NCBI GenBank assembly: GCA_964017195.1
Contig: OZ024898.1
Location: 2,466,001 to 2,530,000 of the forward strand
Direction: 5' to 3'
Source: Siderastrea radians
Lineage: Eukaryota > Cnidaria > Anthozoa > Scleractinia > Rhizangiidae
Length of the DNA: 64,000 nt
Every line of letters begins with the position of its first letter. Positions within the stretch are counted from its first letter, which is position 1. The notes beneath the pieces were generated by a model. That model did not search any database and had not been told where the DNA came from. It saw nothing but the letters and a program-made list of their open reading frames with translations. The position numbers and the translations under genes were made by a program. Shown one piece after another: positions 12,796 through 26,200 of this stretch.

Positions 12796-13179
12796 AAGGG
12801 GTTATGTCACCAACTTGTAGTATTAATTTGAGAAGTCAAAAAACCTGTTTGTATTGATGGAAACCCGAAATAATGGTCCAGTTTTGTTTAAAACTACTCT
12901 ACTAGTGCACTGAAACTGCAAACAAGTGCCTTTGGCCACGGATGGTCAGGATGGAAATAGATTGCAACTTGAAAAATATTGGCCCACTTTTTTTTCAAGT
13001 TTTCCCTCAGGTCTAGCAAAAACCACAATAAACTGATCAAGTTTTGTTCTCCTTTCAAGAAGTCATTTCATGTCTTCTTCTTGGAGTTCTAAGACCATTT
13101 TGTCTCTAAGGAAATGCTCCTAGTTTTGATTTGAGAAAATATTGTCCCCAAAACATAAAAAACCGTGACATAGCCCCTC
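12796..13179. mobile_element. MITE with GGGGYTRTGTCAC ends, upstream of kynureninase
   Basis: The left end (AAAGGGGTTATGTCAC at 12795) and the right end (GTGACATAGCCCCT, ending about 13178) form terminal inverted repeats. The same ends occur at 40508-40910, and the interior (TTTGGCCA..GGATGGTCAGGATGG) also occurs reversed near 2578-2680. The element stops about 165 bases before the kynureninase ATG, so it probably contributes to the 5' leader or promoter. Confidence 0.6.
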
Positions 13180-13342
13180 CACGTGTTCAAGGTAACGCGT
13201 GTCACAGTGGTCACGACCTTATACCCAGATTTCCCCGGCCAACATGCTCCGGACAGAAGTCCTCGGCTGTTGGCTGTCCATGCTGTCTCAGTGTCCCGTT
13301 CTGTTCTGTTCACCAAATAACTAAAATTCTAAACACCTTGAC

Positions 13343-16300
13343 ATGACATCCACCGACGAACTGAAGAGGAAATGCAGTGAACAGCTGAAATACAAGCCGG
13401 CTCAAACCCTCCTTCGATTGTTGAAAGAGAATAATTTGGAAATAACGGATGTGGCCTTCGCTAATCTGTTGGATGAACAAGATGAATTGAAGAGTCTTCG
13501 CGATGAGTTTCACTATCCTAAAGTGAAAGATCTTCCATTAAGTAAGTTAGAATTGCTACTGAATTAATGGCGTTATGTAGTGCTGTGGCCAGGGCTTTTA
13601 TTTTCCAGTAATCGAACGAGGGAACTCTTTCTTCATCTCTAAATATTTAATATTTCATGAATATTTGTGGGGATGCTTAAAAGCATCTTAATTAGCTTAA
13701 GCTTATAAATGCGATTAAAGACCGCGGAGAATGAAAACAAACTCGATGTATTATTTAACTGGGTATAACAGGAGAGTTTTGTAGTTTTTGTCGTGGAATA
13801 TTGGAATTCACTCGTTTATGACCAGACTTTGATCTTTCATTCTTTAAATTCCCGCCGGCGAAGTCTAATTTCCCGCGTCATGTACGTTAAATGAATGATT
13901 TGCTCAGCTTAATACCATAATCAGAAGGTCTCATACGGCCATCTTTCGTCTTATCTAGGAAATTCCTGCAAACAAGAGAAATAAGATTTCTTGTGCATTG
14001 CGTGACAAAAAGGGGGTGGTATGTGGGTGTGTAAAGGGTTTGTCTTGCAAGTTACAGGTCACATGTTATGATTGTCACAGATTGGCCAATTCTGTCTGCC
14101 ACCAGTGCTTGCAACTGTTAACTTGCTTAATGGGCAGTCTTCGCCACACAACAGTTATATTTAATTTTATTGAAGCCCTCCCCCTAAGGAAAAATAAAAT
14201 ACAGTAGAACCCCGGTAACTCGAACTCTGAAGGGAAATGAAAAACAGTTCGAGTTAGCGGGGGTTCGAGTTATCGGGGTCGATTGAATATTCAATTTGCC
14301 AAGTTAATAATTGATAGTTTACTGATTTTTCAGCACTTCAGTATACAGTACAGTAGAAATTAAACTTATCTCGTCAGAAACTGTAACACGATTATGCATA
14401 AATGATAATACAGTACTGTGAATGTAACTCAATTACACTCACTCAGAAAAAGACTGTCAAATACGTGATCCGTTCGTTGCACTAATTAAAATCAAATTGC
14501 TGTAGTGTTAGTTTTCGTGTTTTTACCGATTACACGACAAGAAGGGCTAATGGGATATTTCAATGGCCATCCGTGGTGAGTTGCAAGAACTAGAATTCAA
14601 GTTATCGGGGTAAATTTTGATTAAGGGAAACGAAATTTACTTTGAGGTAGCGGGGAATTCGAGTTATCCGAGTTTGAGTTAACCGAGTAAAAATTACTGA
14701 AAATTGGGGTCAAATCCAAGGGAAATGGGACTAAGTTCGAGTTAGTGGGGGAGTTCGAGTTATCCGAGTTCGAGTTACCGGGGTTCTACTGTAAATAATA
14801 TAATATTGAAAGGGGCTGCAGTTATTTTGTAACTGTGACAGTACAATGCATATTTTGTGGTTCAGTTTTAGTTCTGGTTCAGATTAAAAAAGTATAATGT
14901 CCCTTCCATGATAGACATGTCACATTCTTGCAAATTAATGCCTGTAATGTTTACCTCTTATTAACCGAGCAGGAGGTCTGTATGGGAGAATCTTGACCGA
15001 GGTCGTGAGTACAGACCGAACGCAGTGAGGTCTGTACACACGACCGAGGTCAAGTTTCTCCCATACAGACCGACTATGCTCGGTTAATAAGATGTTTATT
15101 ATATGGCCAAACAAGAAAACTTTAATTCGCTTAATGTAAATGGTTCGTACTAGCTGACATTTTGCTTGCAAAAGTCGATGAGCTGAACTTAAATCTGCCA
15201 AAGTTTGCTCGTCCTCTACCTTTTTTCTCGTCAGGCTTGTTGGCGCTTCATTTTAGTATTTTTAGAAGGAAATAGTAAATATTTTTGTAGTTTAGTTTAC
15301 ACCTTTGTCACCGCAAAGTGTAACCGGACTAGATGCCGGTCTAGATGGGAAAATCTAGACCGCGGTCAATATCGATTTCAGCCAATCAAATTCGTGAATT
15401 CGGTAGTTCCCAGTCCTTGTGAGACACGGCCATATAATAAAATGGAATAATAATATGCACGTGAGAAATTATTATTGCAATCTCATGTTGCAAGTCTTAC
15501 TGCAAATTGGGGTGTTATGAAACATAGGGCCTGTTTATTAGGAGGGAGGGTTACCCTAGCAAGAAGGTTAACCCTAGCAGGAGGGTCAAAGATAGCCCGG
15601 GTTTACAAACAAATTTTCACAGGTAGGGTAACCCTACCACCCGGGACAACTTAATGCGCTTGGTAACCGCACACGGTTACCAAGGGTCTGGAAACGAGTA
15701 GAAAGTTTAACCCAGGTAGGCGGGTTAACCCCACCTGGAGTCTTTACAAGGGGAAAAGTTAACCTACCTGCCAGGGTAACCCTAGCACGCAGATAGGGTA
15801 ACCGGCCTACCCGGGTAGCCCTAGCTGCCTTGTAAACATGACGAAGAAAAAAAAAAGGAAATGTGTGAGTGCTAGGGTAACCCGCTTGCTAGGGTAACCC
15901 TCTGTTCTTGTAAACAGGCCCATACAAATGGAATGGAATGTACTTGGGTGATTGTCAGAATGACACCAGAATGACTCAGAAATGAGACAATAACACGACA
16001 TGCTGGTTGGAGTGACCAGAACTGTATTGGATCATTGTTAGTGGTGTCATTCAAGTTCATTCCATTATATTCCAGATTATTCCTATGCATTGTTTGGTTT
16101 AACACCCTGCAAAATGTTTATGACGTCAGGTGGAGTAAGGAAAAGGCAGGCAGCCTAAACAGCTGGTCTCTATGACATGAAACAATTGCATGTAGGAGCA
16201 TTACTACTCCTTATTGGACAGGATGCTTACAGTCCACAGGATTACACCTAGCATTTTGACAGGCGTATTAACATTTTGTTTGAACCCATCTATGTACCTG

Positions 16301-19300
16301 TGGGTAGAGAGAGGCAATGTGAAACACTTGTCTTGTCTTAGAAAATAAGAATTAAGGTAGCAGTTGCCGGGCTTGAAGCACTGTCGATTAAAATCTGACA
16401 AGACATAACTGCTGGTGTGAACATTCCTTAGCTTCCAGAGTTAATGTGACTGTGATAAGCCTGATTTTTTTATTTGTCATTTTACAAGTAATGTGACTGC
16501 TGCAAGTTTACAGCACTGTTTTCCTTTGTTCAGTGGATCTTTCATTAGTTGATAAGGAAATGGACAGCATGTACTTTTGTGGCAATTCTCTTGGACTTCA
16601 ACCTAAAGAAGCTCGAACTTTGGTTGTACAGGAGATGGACAAGTGGCAACAAATGTCAGTAAAAAATATTACATATGTATCTAAAATTGAATAAATATAG
16701 ATACAGGTGCTGGAGATAAATGATTTCTCTTGAGCAAACACCTGCTTTTATTAAATCCTTAGGAAATCATCTCCCATTAGCCCTTTATCCCTGATATAAA
16801 AATGCATATTCTCCTTACTGTTTTCGATACATTTCTTATGGAACTAGTAAGGAGAATTTGCCCCAAAAAACTAATCTTCTCATTCTTGGTGATCACTTTC
16901 TTTATTCTCATCATTTGGAATGTTTAAACAAGTATTGATAATGTAAAGAGAAATTTCGTTATCATCACTGTTAGGGCTCAAAGGGTTAAAACACTGCACT
17001 ATTTATGAAATTCTGTTTAAACCATAGTCTCAGACACAAGTTGAGATACTTCTCATATCAACAATTCTCTGCCCTCCCCCTCCCCAATCGTCACTCTAAT
17101 TAATGTTGTTTTTGGCCCTATAGCAGATTCTAGTCTTCAGTATTCATTTGACAAAAGAATATTAATTTACTTCTGTAAAATTGTTTCAGGGGTGTTTATG
17201 GGCATCATTTTGGCAGCCTACCCTGGTGGATAATTGAGGACTTTGTGGTATCAGAAAGTGCAAAAATAGTGGGTATGTTATCACTGATGTCAGAATGTTA
17301 AATTTTATTTAGCTGGTAGCTTGCAGAGAAGTAGTTAGAGAGGTTTTCAGTGGCTGATATTGCAGATGCAGGAGGTGGAGACATTAGTTGCATGCACAAA
17401 GCTGAAGGACAGCAGCACCAAGGGTGGAGGGACGTATGCAAGGGTTGGGTAGCTTAATAACCCCCTTTTCCCCACCTTTGACCACAAATTCCTCTTACAT
17501 TAATTTTTGTCTTAAAGTTTCTTTGTAGGTCCTTCACATCTTTATAGCCTCCCCTGTTCCCAACTTGAAATTACAGTTTTTCATCCTCGCCTTGTTTTAT
17601 CCTAAATAAAAATGATATCCACCATTCCTCACAGTGCTGGTAGGGTTGAAGAAATAGGAACAGAGACTGTGTACAGAACCCTGTTTTTCCCTATGATCAT
17701 AGAGATTTTGTGTTTCGATTGAATGGCTGCCATCTTGCTTTGTCATACATGTTGCGTATAGTTTTGGCACTCTCCCCAGGTTGTGTTCAACATGACAAAG
17801 CAAGATGGCGGCCATTCAATCGTAGTGTAAGATCTTTACAAATACAAGGAAAAATAGGAGACTGTAAACAGTCTTATATATGCTTCGATAATTAGCCCAG
17901 GTAAATTAACGTGAAAGTGGAAAAAAACTTGTGTCAGTAGTACAAAAAACAACAACAACATTATGTCACCTGAAAAGAAAGATGTGCTTGTCCTAAATTG
18001 GAAGAGGTGAAGGGTATTTTCTGCAGTAAGGTATATTATACTGTAAATGGTTTGAACCCAGGAGTCATATAAGTTGGTAATGTATGATCATCCGGGTATA
18101 AGTGTAGTCCTGAGAAGGAGTGTTTGTGATGACATTGATTGACGTTTCAACAACCTGAGTGGAATTAAGTCATCATCAGACTCAAGTGTATTGTGAATTG
18201 TCAGTAGATGTGATAAGTCTCTAGTCGTTGTCCTGATTGGTCGACGAACTTATGATGTTATTGGTCATCTATCAGTAAGGCGGTGATGTTATTGGCTGTG
18301 AAGACTGTAAAACATGATTTGTGCATTTCGATCTGTCTTTTGTTAGTTAAATGTCTGTTGGACTATTGTTAGTAAAACTAGTTGGTTTGTCTGTCTTGTT
18401 GTCATCAATAAGTCATTTGTAAGGTGCAGGTACAGTGTAGTAATATTTGACCATGAGCAATAGAAAACATGTCATTTGAGGTCTCACGGAACATTGTTTC
18501 AAGCAAACAGCGCTGAAATATGTTGACTATTCAATAAAAATGATTATCACCTTACCGTCAGTTCTGTTGTCCGGTGTCTTTGATTTCCACATCGTCTTCT
18601 GCAAATATCCCTGTTTCCCTCCGATGATTCTTGATTAAGTTTGAATTAAATCTTTCCTTTGCTGCCTGCCATTTTGACATATTTTAGTGCTGTTTGCTTG
18701 AAACAACGTTCTGTGAGAACTCAAACAACATGTTTCCTTTAGCTCATTATTTGACTAGGACTTTATTTTGATGATTTTTTGTATTTAGGTGCTAAGGATA
18801 TAGAAGTTGCAATCATGAACTCCCTGTCAGTAAATGTACACCTGCTGATGGTACCATTTTACAGACCAACTCCTGAGAGACATAAAATTCTCATAGAGGC
18901 CAAGGCATTCCCATCTGATCATGTGAGTATCCAGCCCTGGGGAGTAGCAATGTGTAGTTCCTGAAAAATCCATACCCCCCCCCCCCCCATGGAAGGTCAC
19001 TGAAAATTCCTTGGGGGAGGGGGGTGTTAACAGCACAAATTTTAGAGGCAAAGTATGAAGCTAAACTGGAATGTTTTGGGGGGAGGGGGGGTGCAAAACA
19101 AAAACCCTCCGTGGAAGGAGCGTGGATATTTTCTGGATCTACATAATACTCTCAGTTACATTGCTTCATGCTACGGAAACTGTGGGGTCCCTGTGGCTCA
19201 TTGGGGAAGTGTGCATGGTTCCCCAGGGAGGGTGCTCTGGTTTTTTAAGTGTCAGGGAGGGGGGCAAAAATCAAAACCCAAAAAAATCCCTTATTAAGGA

Positions 19301-22300
19301 CTTCCAACAAAACCTCAAAAAATCCTTGGAGCAAAAATTTACCCCCAAAAAATCCCATGCCAGATTTCTGAGCCTTAAGAATTTCCAGAAAGGATGAAAT
19401 GATATTATTAGTTTGCAAAAGAAAACATTTGAAATTGAATGTTTGAGTTTGTTTGTTTGTTCATCATACCATCTGAATTTATCTTTTCTGCTTCTTGTAG
19501 CCATTCTAACAACACTAGAGACACCCAAGAACATCTTTTGTTTCAACAATAACATTATGAATAACAACTCTAAACAAGACCACCCCGGGGAACTACGTGG
19601 CTGGGCTACGCAAGCACAGTACGACGAATGTTCAGATTGTTTTGAATGCCCCCAAAAAATCCCTACTTAAATCAAGCCACTCAAAAAAATACATGGCCAA
19701 ATTTTCCTGCCAAAAAAATCCCAGAATCGAAAAATTCAAACCCAAAAAATCCCTCGACCATCCCTGACACTTGAAATCTGGAATACCCTCCCCCTTCCCT
19801 CCGGGGCATGGTTCCTTGGTATCAGAGATGGAAATTACCACTCGCCCACTTGCCTAGGCGAGTGTCAAATCTTCCTGAGCAAATACAAATTGTCAATTTT
19901 CTGGTGATGTTCTTGAGTGATACTCACTCATATGGTGAGTGCTGTCAAAATTTAGCTTCCAAGGTATTGAGGTGTGCCCTGTTAACATTCATTCATGAGC
20001 TGCGTCAAGTAGGGTGAGATCACACATGGACTAATAATAATTATTGTACAGCTGTAATATTGTCAAGACTGTCTTCAGTAAATGATAAAAATAATGATAA
20101 AAATGGACTGATACAGCTCTACATTGCAAGTGCCATACATGTATTTGTGTCTTAATATGCTGATGTACATGTAGTATGTCACCAACCAATTGCTGTAAAA
20201 CTCATTTGAGCATTACTACATAGTTTATGATGATTTCAATTTGCAGTATGCAGTACAGTCACAGATTCGTTTCCATGGATATGATCCTGCAGAAGCACTC
20301 GTAGAGGCTATGCCAAGGGAGGTATGTTGGTATGCAAGTAAACCAAGTTTAAAAAATGTCATGACATTGCAAGAGAATTATAAAAGGAATACTAGAGTGA
20401 TATAACCATGGTTCTGACTGATGTGTAACAATCATGTTTACAAAATTTTGCTCATGAAATGGCTACTCTTGTTAATTGCATGTAAACATGGGGTTTGGTA
20501 AATAGGGCATTACAACACACAACATTTGCTTGGGGTGGTTTTGTAAATGAAACTAAAAATAGCCACTTTATAACCTGATGCAACATAACACAAGAGCGGA
20601 GCTTGGAGAGTACTTTAACTTATGTAAACCCTATCCTGCGGCTCTGGGTTTACATAAACTTTTCAATTCTTCCATACTCCTTCTCATGTTTCATTTGCAT
20701 CAGGTTATGCAAGCACATGCTTTATTTTCTATTAATTTTTTCATTAAACAATTAAGCTGAATTTTGAATTTTGATTTTGTGATTATATGTTTACGCAGGG
20801 TGAAGAGTTGCTGAGGACAGAGGATATTGTGTCGCTTATAGATGAGCAGGGAGACTCAATAGCACTTGTCATGTTTAGTGGTCAGTTTTAAAATTTTGAA
20901 AATTATAAGTTAAATACTTGGTGAATGCTTACTTTCCAGTTTTATCACATGTTTTCTTCCTAATAATGTTGTATAAATTAACAACATTTTGATTTCCCAC
21001 TCTGGTAACATTATTGTGGTATCCCCACTTGAAGGCAACCATTTTCTGACTTGTCACACAACACTCCTCCCCACATGTGTTGCGTGATGAGCCAAAAAAC
21101 AGCTGCATAGGAGACTAGGGACGTATTTGGCAAGAAATTTGTGAATGTGGAGATCGCAAAAGATCGCAAAGTATTAACTAAGACATTTCATGTACTTTCA
21201 TCTTCTCACGAGAAGGGGAGTGATGGTGAGGGGGGAGGGGAGGGGGTATACAGCCCACTGTACCATCTCCCCATGTTGCAACAAGTTGTGTGGAATTGGG
21301 CTTCAGAGAGGTGTGTGTCCCAAAATGTGACATTACTTATCATACTGAACACATATTAAATATACGGGGGGCGCTTTCCATTCGACCAAAATTTCCGGTT
21401 GGCATTTCCGAAATTTCCATGTACCGAATGGAACGGTATTTTCCACCAGGCTCGTTCCATTCTCGCTCGGGACAAATTCAAAATGGCAAACTTGAGGACG
21501 TTCTTGTTTCTTTCCGAGTTTTTTGACGACTTCGAGTTTACAGACGATATCCTGGAGGACGACGATGACGTGGTTATGTTTAAGAAAGCGAGATTTTTTT
21601 TTTACATAACCACATTTGAGATAGCAAGCTTCAACTTGTTTACAATGGCGGGAATCCTGACACGACGATGCAAGGTGTTAAAAGCTTATTGTTCAAGTCG
21701 TTCTGGTTAGTTTTCAACTTACTGATGGGAGCATCTGGAGGTGCAACGTTGCCGTTGTCGTCAACACAGAGATGCCTCAAAAAGAACTCAAAATCATCGC
21801 TGGTAAAGAAGCACACGCTGCATTGGTTAAGACTCACCTGAAGCCGCCGCCATTTTCACTCAGCAATCACGGCTGGAGAAACTGGGACTGAGCATCTAGC
21901 GAAATGGAATGCCCAATGGCACATAAAATTCCCGGAATTTCCAAATTTCCGGGAAAAGCGACAACCTCGAGAGGTTGACCAAAATTTTCGAAATAAATTT
22001 TGCGAGAATCTCCGTTCCATTTGATTCTTTACCGGAATTTCCGGAATTTTTGGTTGAATGGAAAGCGCCCGGGGTGTCCGTAGAAAAAGACATTCAACTG
22101 TATGTTCATTTCACGAATGGCAGTGCTGAATGTCATTTTCCGGACTGCAGTCTTATATTTGTCAAAATTTACGTTATCAGAATTTGATGTCTGAACAAAT
22201 CTTATTTCATAGGCGTGCAATACTATACTGGACAATTTTTTGACCTGAAAAGGATAACTGCCGCTGCACAGAAAAAGGTAGAAAATCTTAGTTTACTATT

Positions 22301-23165
22301 TTTTGGTTTCTCGTTATTGTCTTTGAGCTGGAACGAGCTTATAGTAGGGACCAAACCGACCATCGTTTATTTTCCATTCTAAAGGCAATGTTATGCAAAC
22401 TTACGAATATCATTCTGTAGCCGGAGGGTGTAAACTGCAGGTTGCAGGTTGCAGGTTGCAGGTTGCAGGTTGCAGTTGCAGGTTACAGGTTGCAGGTTGC
22501 AGGTTACAGGTTGCATGTTGCAGGTGCAGGTTGCGGGCTGCAGGTTGCAGGATTAGACTCTTGGTAAGAGTCGTGTCGTGGGTCATACAGTTTCAACAGG
22601 TGTGTTCCGCAGGTTATTATTTTTTTGCATGTATGTATGTAGCTTTTGTGTTCAAGCGCGTGTCAGTATAATATTTATCAGTAACATCGACAAAATAAAA
22701 ATAAACGAGTTCCAACTATTTTATTTTTTCTTCCACGTATCGCTTTCATGAGGATCAATTTGTCGCGGATAAAAAGTAAATGTGCTAATACTTCCACTTG
22801 CGGTTTGATGGACCTTTTTCTCACGGCTACTGTTATTTTGCATAAAAACAAAACATTTTACACGTCTAGCCTCGCAGTGAAAAACTTGAGAAGGAGTTTA
22901 GACGTACAAAACCAAAGCTTTCTATTCTTCGGCGACTCAACATGGCAGCCGCGTGACGGTTACTCCGAAGACGCAGGTACAGGGTGAGGACTGCTGGGCA
23001 CGGGGGTGCGGGGCCAACAAAACTGAAAAAAATAATAGCAAAACAGATGAAATAACAAAAAAAAACGAAAATGGCAAAATACAGACGCAAATACAATTAA
23101 AAAATATAAGGAAAATTTAAAAATAAAAATAAAAGTATTGAATATTTGCATATCACGCGAACCAA

Positions 23166-23212
<47 letters not shown>

Positions 23213-26200
23213 AGAGAAATTTGATCGTGGAGTCTGTCTGGGACACTCTTTTTTGCCGTAGTTTTATTTTATTTCATGTTTGATACACTGTTGACTTCAG
23301 TTTGTTTGGCATAAAATTACTTCTATGTTTTTGCACATCTAAATTATTTCAGCAGTTGTAAAATTCTTGGAACCACAATGCAACTGAACGGTATATCGAG
23401 CGATCGGAGCCAATTCCAACATGTAATTTCACGCACGAGAATGAAATCATGCACTATTCTAAGCTCATTGCATAAAAAATTTGAGGTATTCGAGGAGATG
23501 CAACTATTACATGTCTGTACAAAACAAGGCATATACATTAAGAAGATACTGTTCCTTTTAAGTAACAGCACTTGGTGTGGTTCTTGCGTGAGAAAAATAG
23601 CCCGATACCAGGTTACGAGAGAAGAGACAAGAAAAGTTCTATTTGTCGCCAACAGTTTGCCAACATGTTGTTGCATTCTTCACGCACACCAATTTGAGTT
23701 TGCCAATACGAGTTGGCCAACATTAGTTTTTCCGTGTGAAGGCCGCTTTAATGCGAAATAATTTCGCAAAATTATGGAACTGTATGACCCACGACACGAC
23801 TCTACCAAGAGTCTAGTCCAACAAAACAATCCTGCAACCCGCAACCTGTAACCCGCAAACCGCAACCTGCAACCTGCAACCTGCAGTTTACACCCTCCGT
23901 TCTGTAGCTTTTAGATTACGTAAACCTGGGATTATGTAAAAATAACAATGTCTTGTACTTACAGCTAAACTGGGACCATTTTGCAGTTTAAATTGCCTCT
24001 TCTGTCTCTCATCATGATCGTTAGTTCTCGATCTCTTGGTCAAGTGTTAAGGGATGAATAAAATACCAAAATACCCCTCTTTTACGGTATTGAAATATTC
24101 CATACTTAACGGTTTAGACAAGTGTGAGACGTAATCGAATTTCATTGGCTCCGTCTTGAATTCTTATAGCTTGAATCATCCTTGAGTCATTCTTAAATTT
24201 AGCGATTTTTCCTAAACAGGATTAAGTGACTGTTTGATTCGATTACAGTAAATTCGCTAAGTAGCAACTTACCTCATATCTATAGATATCCTGAAAAATG
24301 CTCTTACTTTATTCATTGCTAAGAATTACAGAACGGATTTTACCGTTTCGCGTAACCTTTCCAATCTTATAAGGTATGAAAACGGATAGGAACGTTTCTT
24401 TGACATCCTTTTGCTACTCGTCTTAGGGCCCATTTGAAGTCAAAAGAAAAAAAAAGTAGCCTAAGATAGACGTCGGATTGTATGGAAACAAATATACCGC
24501 CCAAAATGGAAGACGGGATTACGATAGGATATTAAAAGATGTTCCGTGATCGAGAAAAGCAGATAGTTTCATATTTTTTTAAAGCTTTGGTGTGTGATGA
24601 CCCAAATTAAGAGCGAAAGAACCTACACAGCCCCTCAGATTCATGACAAAAGCTTTAATTATGAGCCGTATCACATTTGCAGCTGATATTTATGCGAAGT
24701 ACTTCCGTTCAAATGAGCAGATCTATAAATGAACTTGGCATAGATGATTCATAACTGATGTAAAACTAATTGTTTTCCTTATTCAAATACCAGGGCTGTG
24801 TCGTTGGTTGGGACTTAGCTCACGCTGCAGGTAATGTTGAACTCAAGCTTCACGAATGGAATGTAGACTTCGCCTGTTGGTGTTCATACAAGGTAAGACA
24901 ACTAAACAACAGTATTTTACACATAAGGTTTGTTGTTCTCTTTGTTAGGAGCTTTGAGCTTTGCAGCCGGTTTAAGATGGCGCAGTGGTGAGAGCACTCA
25001 CTTCCCACCAGTGTGGCCCGGGTTCGATTCCCGGACTCGGCGTCATATGTGGGTTGACTTTGTTGTTGGTTCTCTTCCTTGCTCCGAGAGGTTTTTCTCC
25101 GGGTACTCCGGTTTTTCCCTCTCCTCAAACCAACATCTCCAAATTCCAATTGATATATGTACGGCATTTGACTGAACACATTCACATGGAACATGCGCAA
25201 TATAAATTGATTTATTTGATTTGATTTTGATTTGAAGTGAGAACCTTAACTACTTTTAAGCTTCTGCAAGTGATTAAGAAAATGCTCCTCTCCAGCTTTT
25301 CTTTTTTTGGAGAGCGAGCGGGTGTCTGAACACAGGCTGCCCAACTGACGCTGCATGTATGTACAGTAGACACGCTTGAAGCTACACTGACATTTCCGAT
25401 ATTGTTAAAAATTGTCACTGCAGTGGTAACGTTGTGAAAGTCTCTAATTGGAAGTTTATATTTGCTGACTTGTAGCTCTGTTATCTTTAAGTGTCGCTAG
25501 TCTTCATTTCAAAACTGGGCTATTTTTGTGTTTTGTTCACAGTATCTTAATTCTGGGCCAGGCGGAATAGCAGGGGCGTTTATACACGAAAAGCACGCCT
25601 TTAACTTTGACCTTCCAAAGTAAGTTGCTCAAGAGAGGTGTCAGCATTGTTTTATGTTATCTTTTCTCAGGACTAGACATTCTACTCTCTTCCTCCATCT
25701 GTGTCTTTTGACAGCAGATATTAGTCTTTCAGAGCGCCCAAATCTTCATTCATCCCATCTCAGTTGGGAGATTCATAAACTGATTGAACAAACTGTCGAA
25801 CACCCGTTAAACGGAGACTGTCACGACAAAAGGTAGAAGGGTAACCGCCACCCTTGTGGGAAAGTGTCAAAGGAGTATTCCTACGAGTTTCAGTTGAGGA
25901 AGGCACGAGAGAAGTTTAATCTCAAAGTCTTAACGTTCAAATTACCATGTTGTCAAGGGCAACTTGCTCCGTTTCCAGGGGAGACTGCATGAATCGATCA
26001 AGTCACGTCGAAGAAAAAAGCGATTCATGCAGTCTCCCATGGAAAAGGAGCAAGTTGCCCTTGACAACATGGTAGTTTGAACGTTAAAACTTTGTGACCA
26101 AACTTCTCTCGTGTCTTCTCTCAACTGAAGGTTTCTTCTTCTTTTCAACCGCTTAGGTTGAAACACCTTCACTGCGATGATCTTCATATAATTCTGAAAA

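Larger units (their letters stand above)
22421..23899. mobile_element. hAT-like element with 7-bp-repeat termini and 8-bp target duplication
   Basis: Exact 8-bp TTCTGTAG flanks both ends (22413-22420, 23900-23907). The ends are inverted: (C)CGGAGGGTGTAAACTGCAG followed by GGTTGCA tandem units on the left, and the reverse complement at 23830-23899. The arms also share GACTCTTGGTAGAGTCGTGTCGTGGGTCATACAG-type sequence, so each arm is about 120-170 bp. An 8-bp duplication is typical of hAT. No transposase is evident; the frame at 23378-23761 has no recognised motif. It is inserted in kynureninase intron 7. Confidence 0.8.

Noticed and set aside
22440..22560. CRISPR-like array
   Set aside because: The 7-bp units have no unique spacers and the context is an animal genome; it is a transposon-end satellite.
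22393..22671. Repetitive [14 protein letters not shown] peptide
   Set aside because: Translation of the GGTTGCA tandem array, not a protein.
23378..23761. 127-aa frame inside the hAT-like element
   Set aside because: No hAT transposase motif or dimerisation block seen, and the opposite strand is also open. Kept only as a note.
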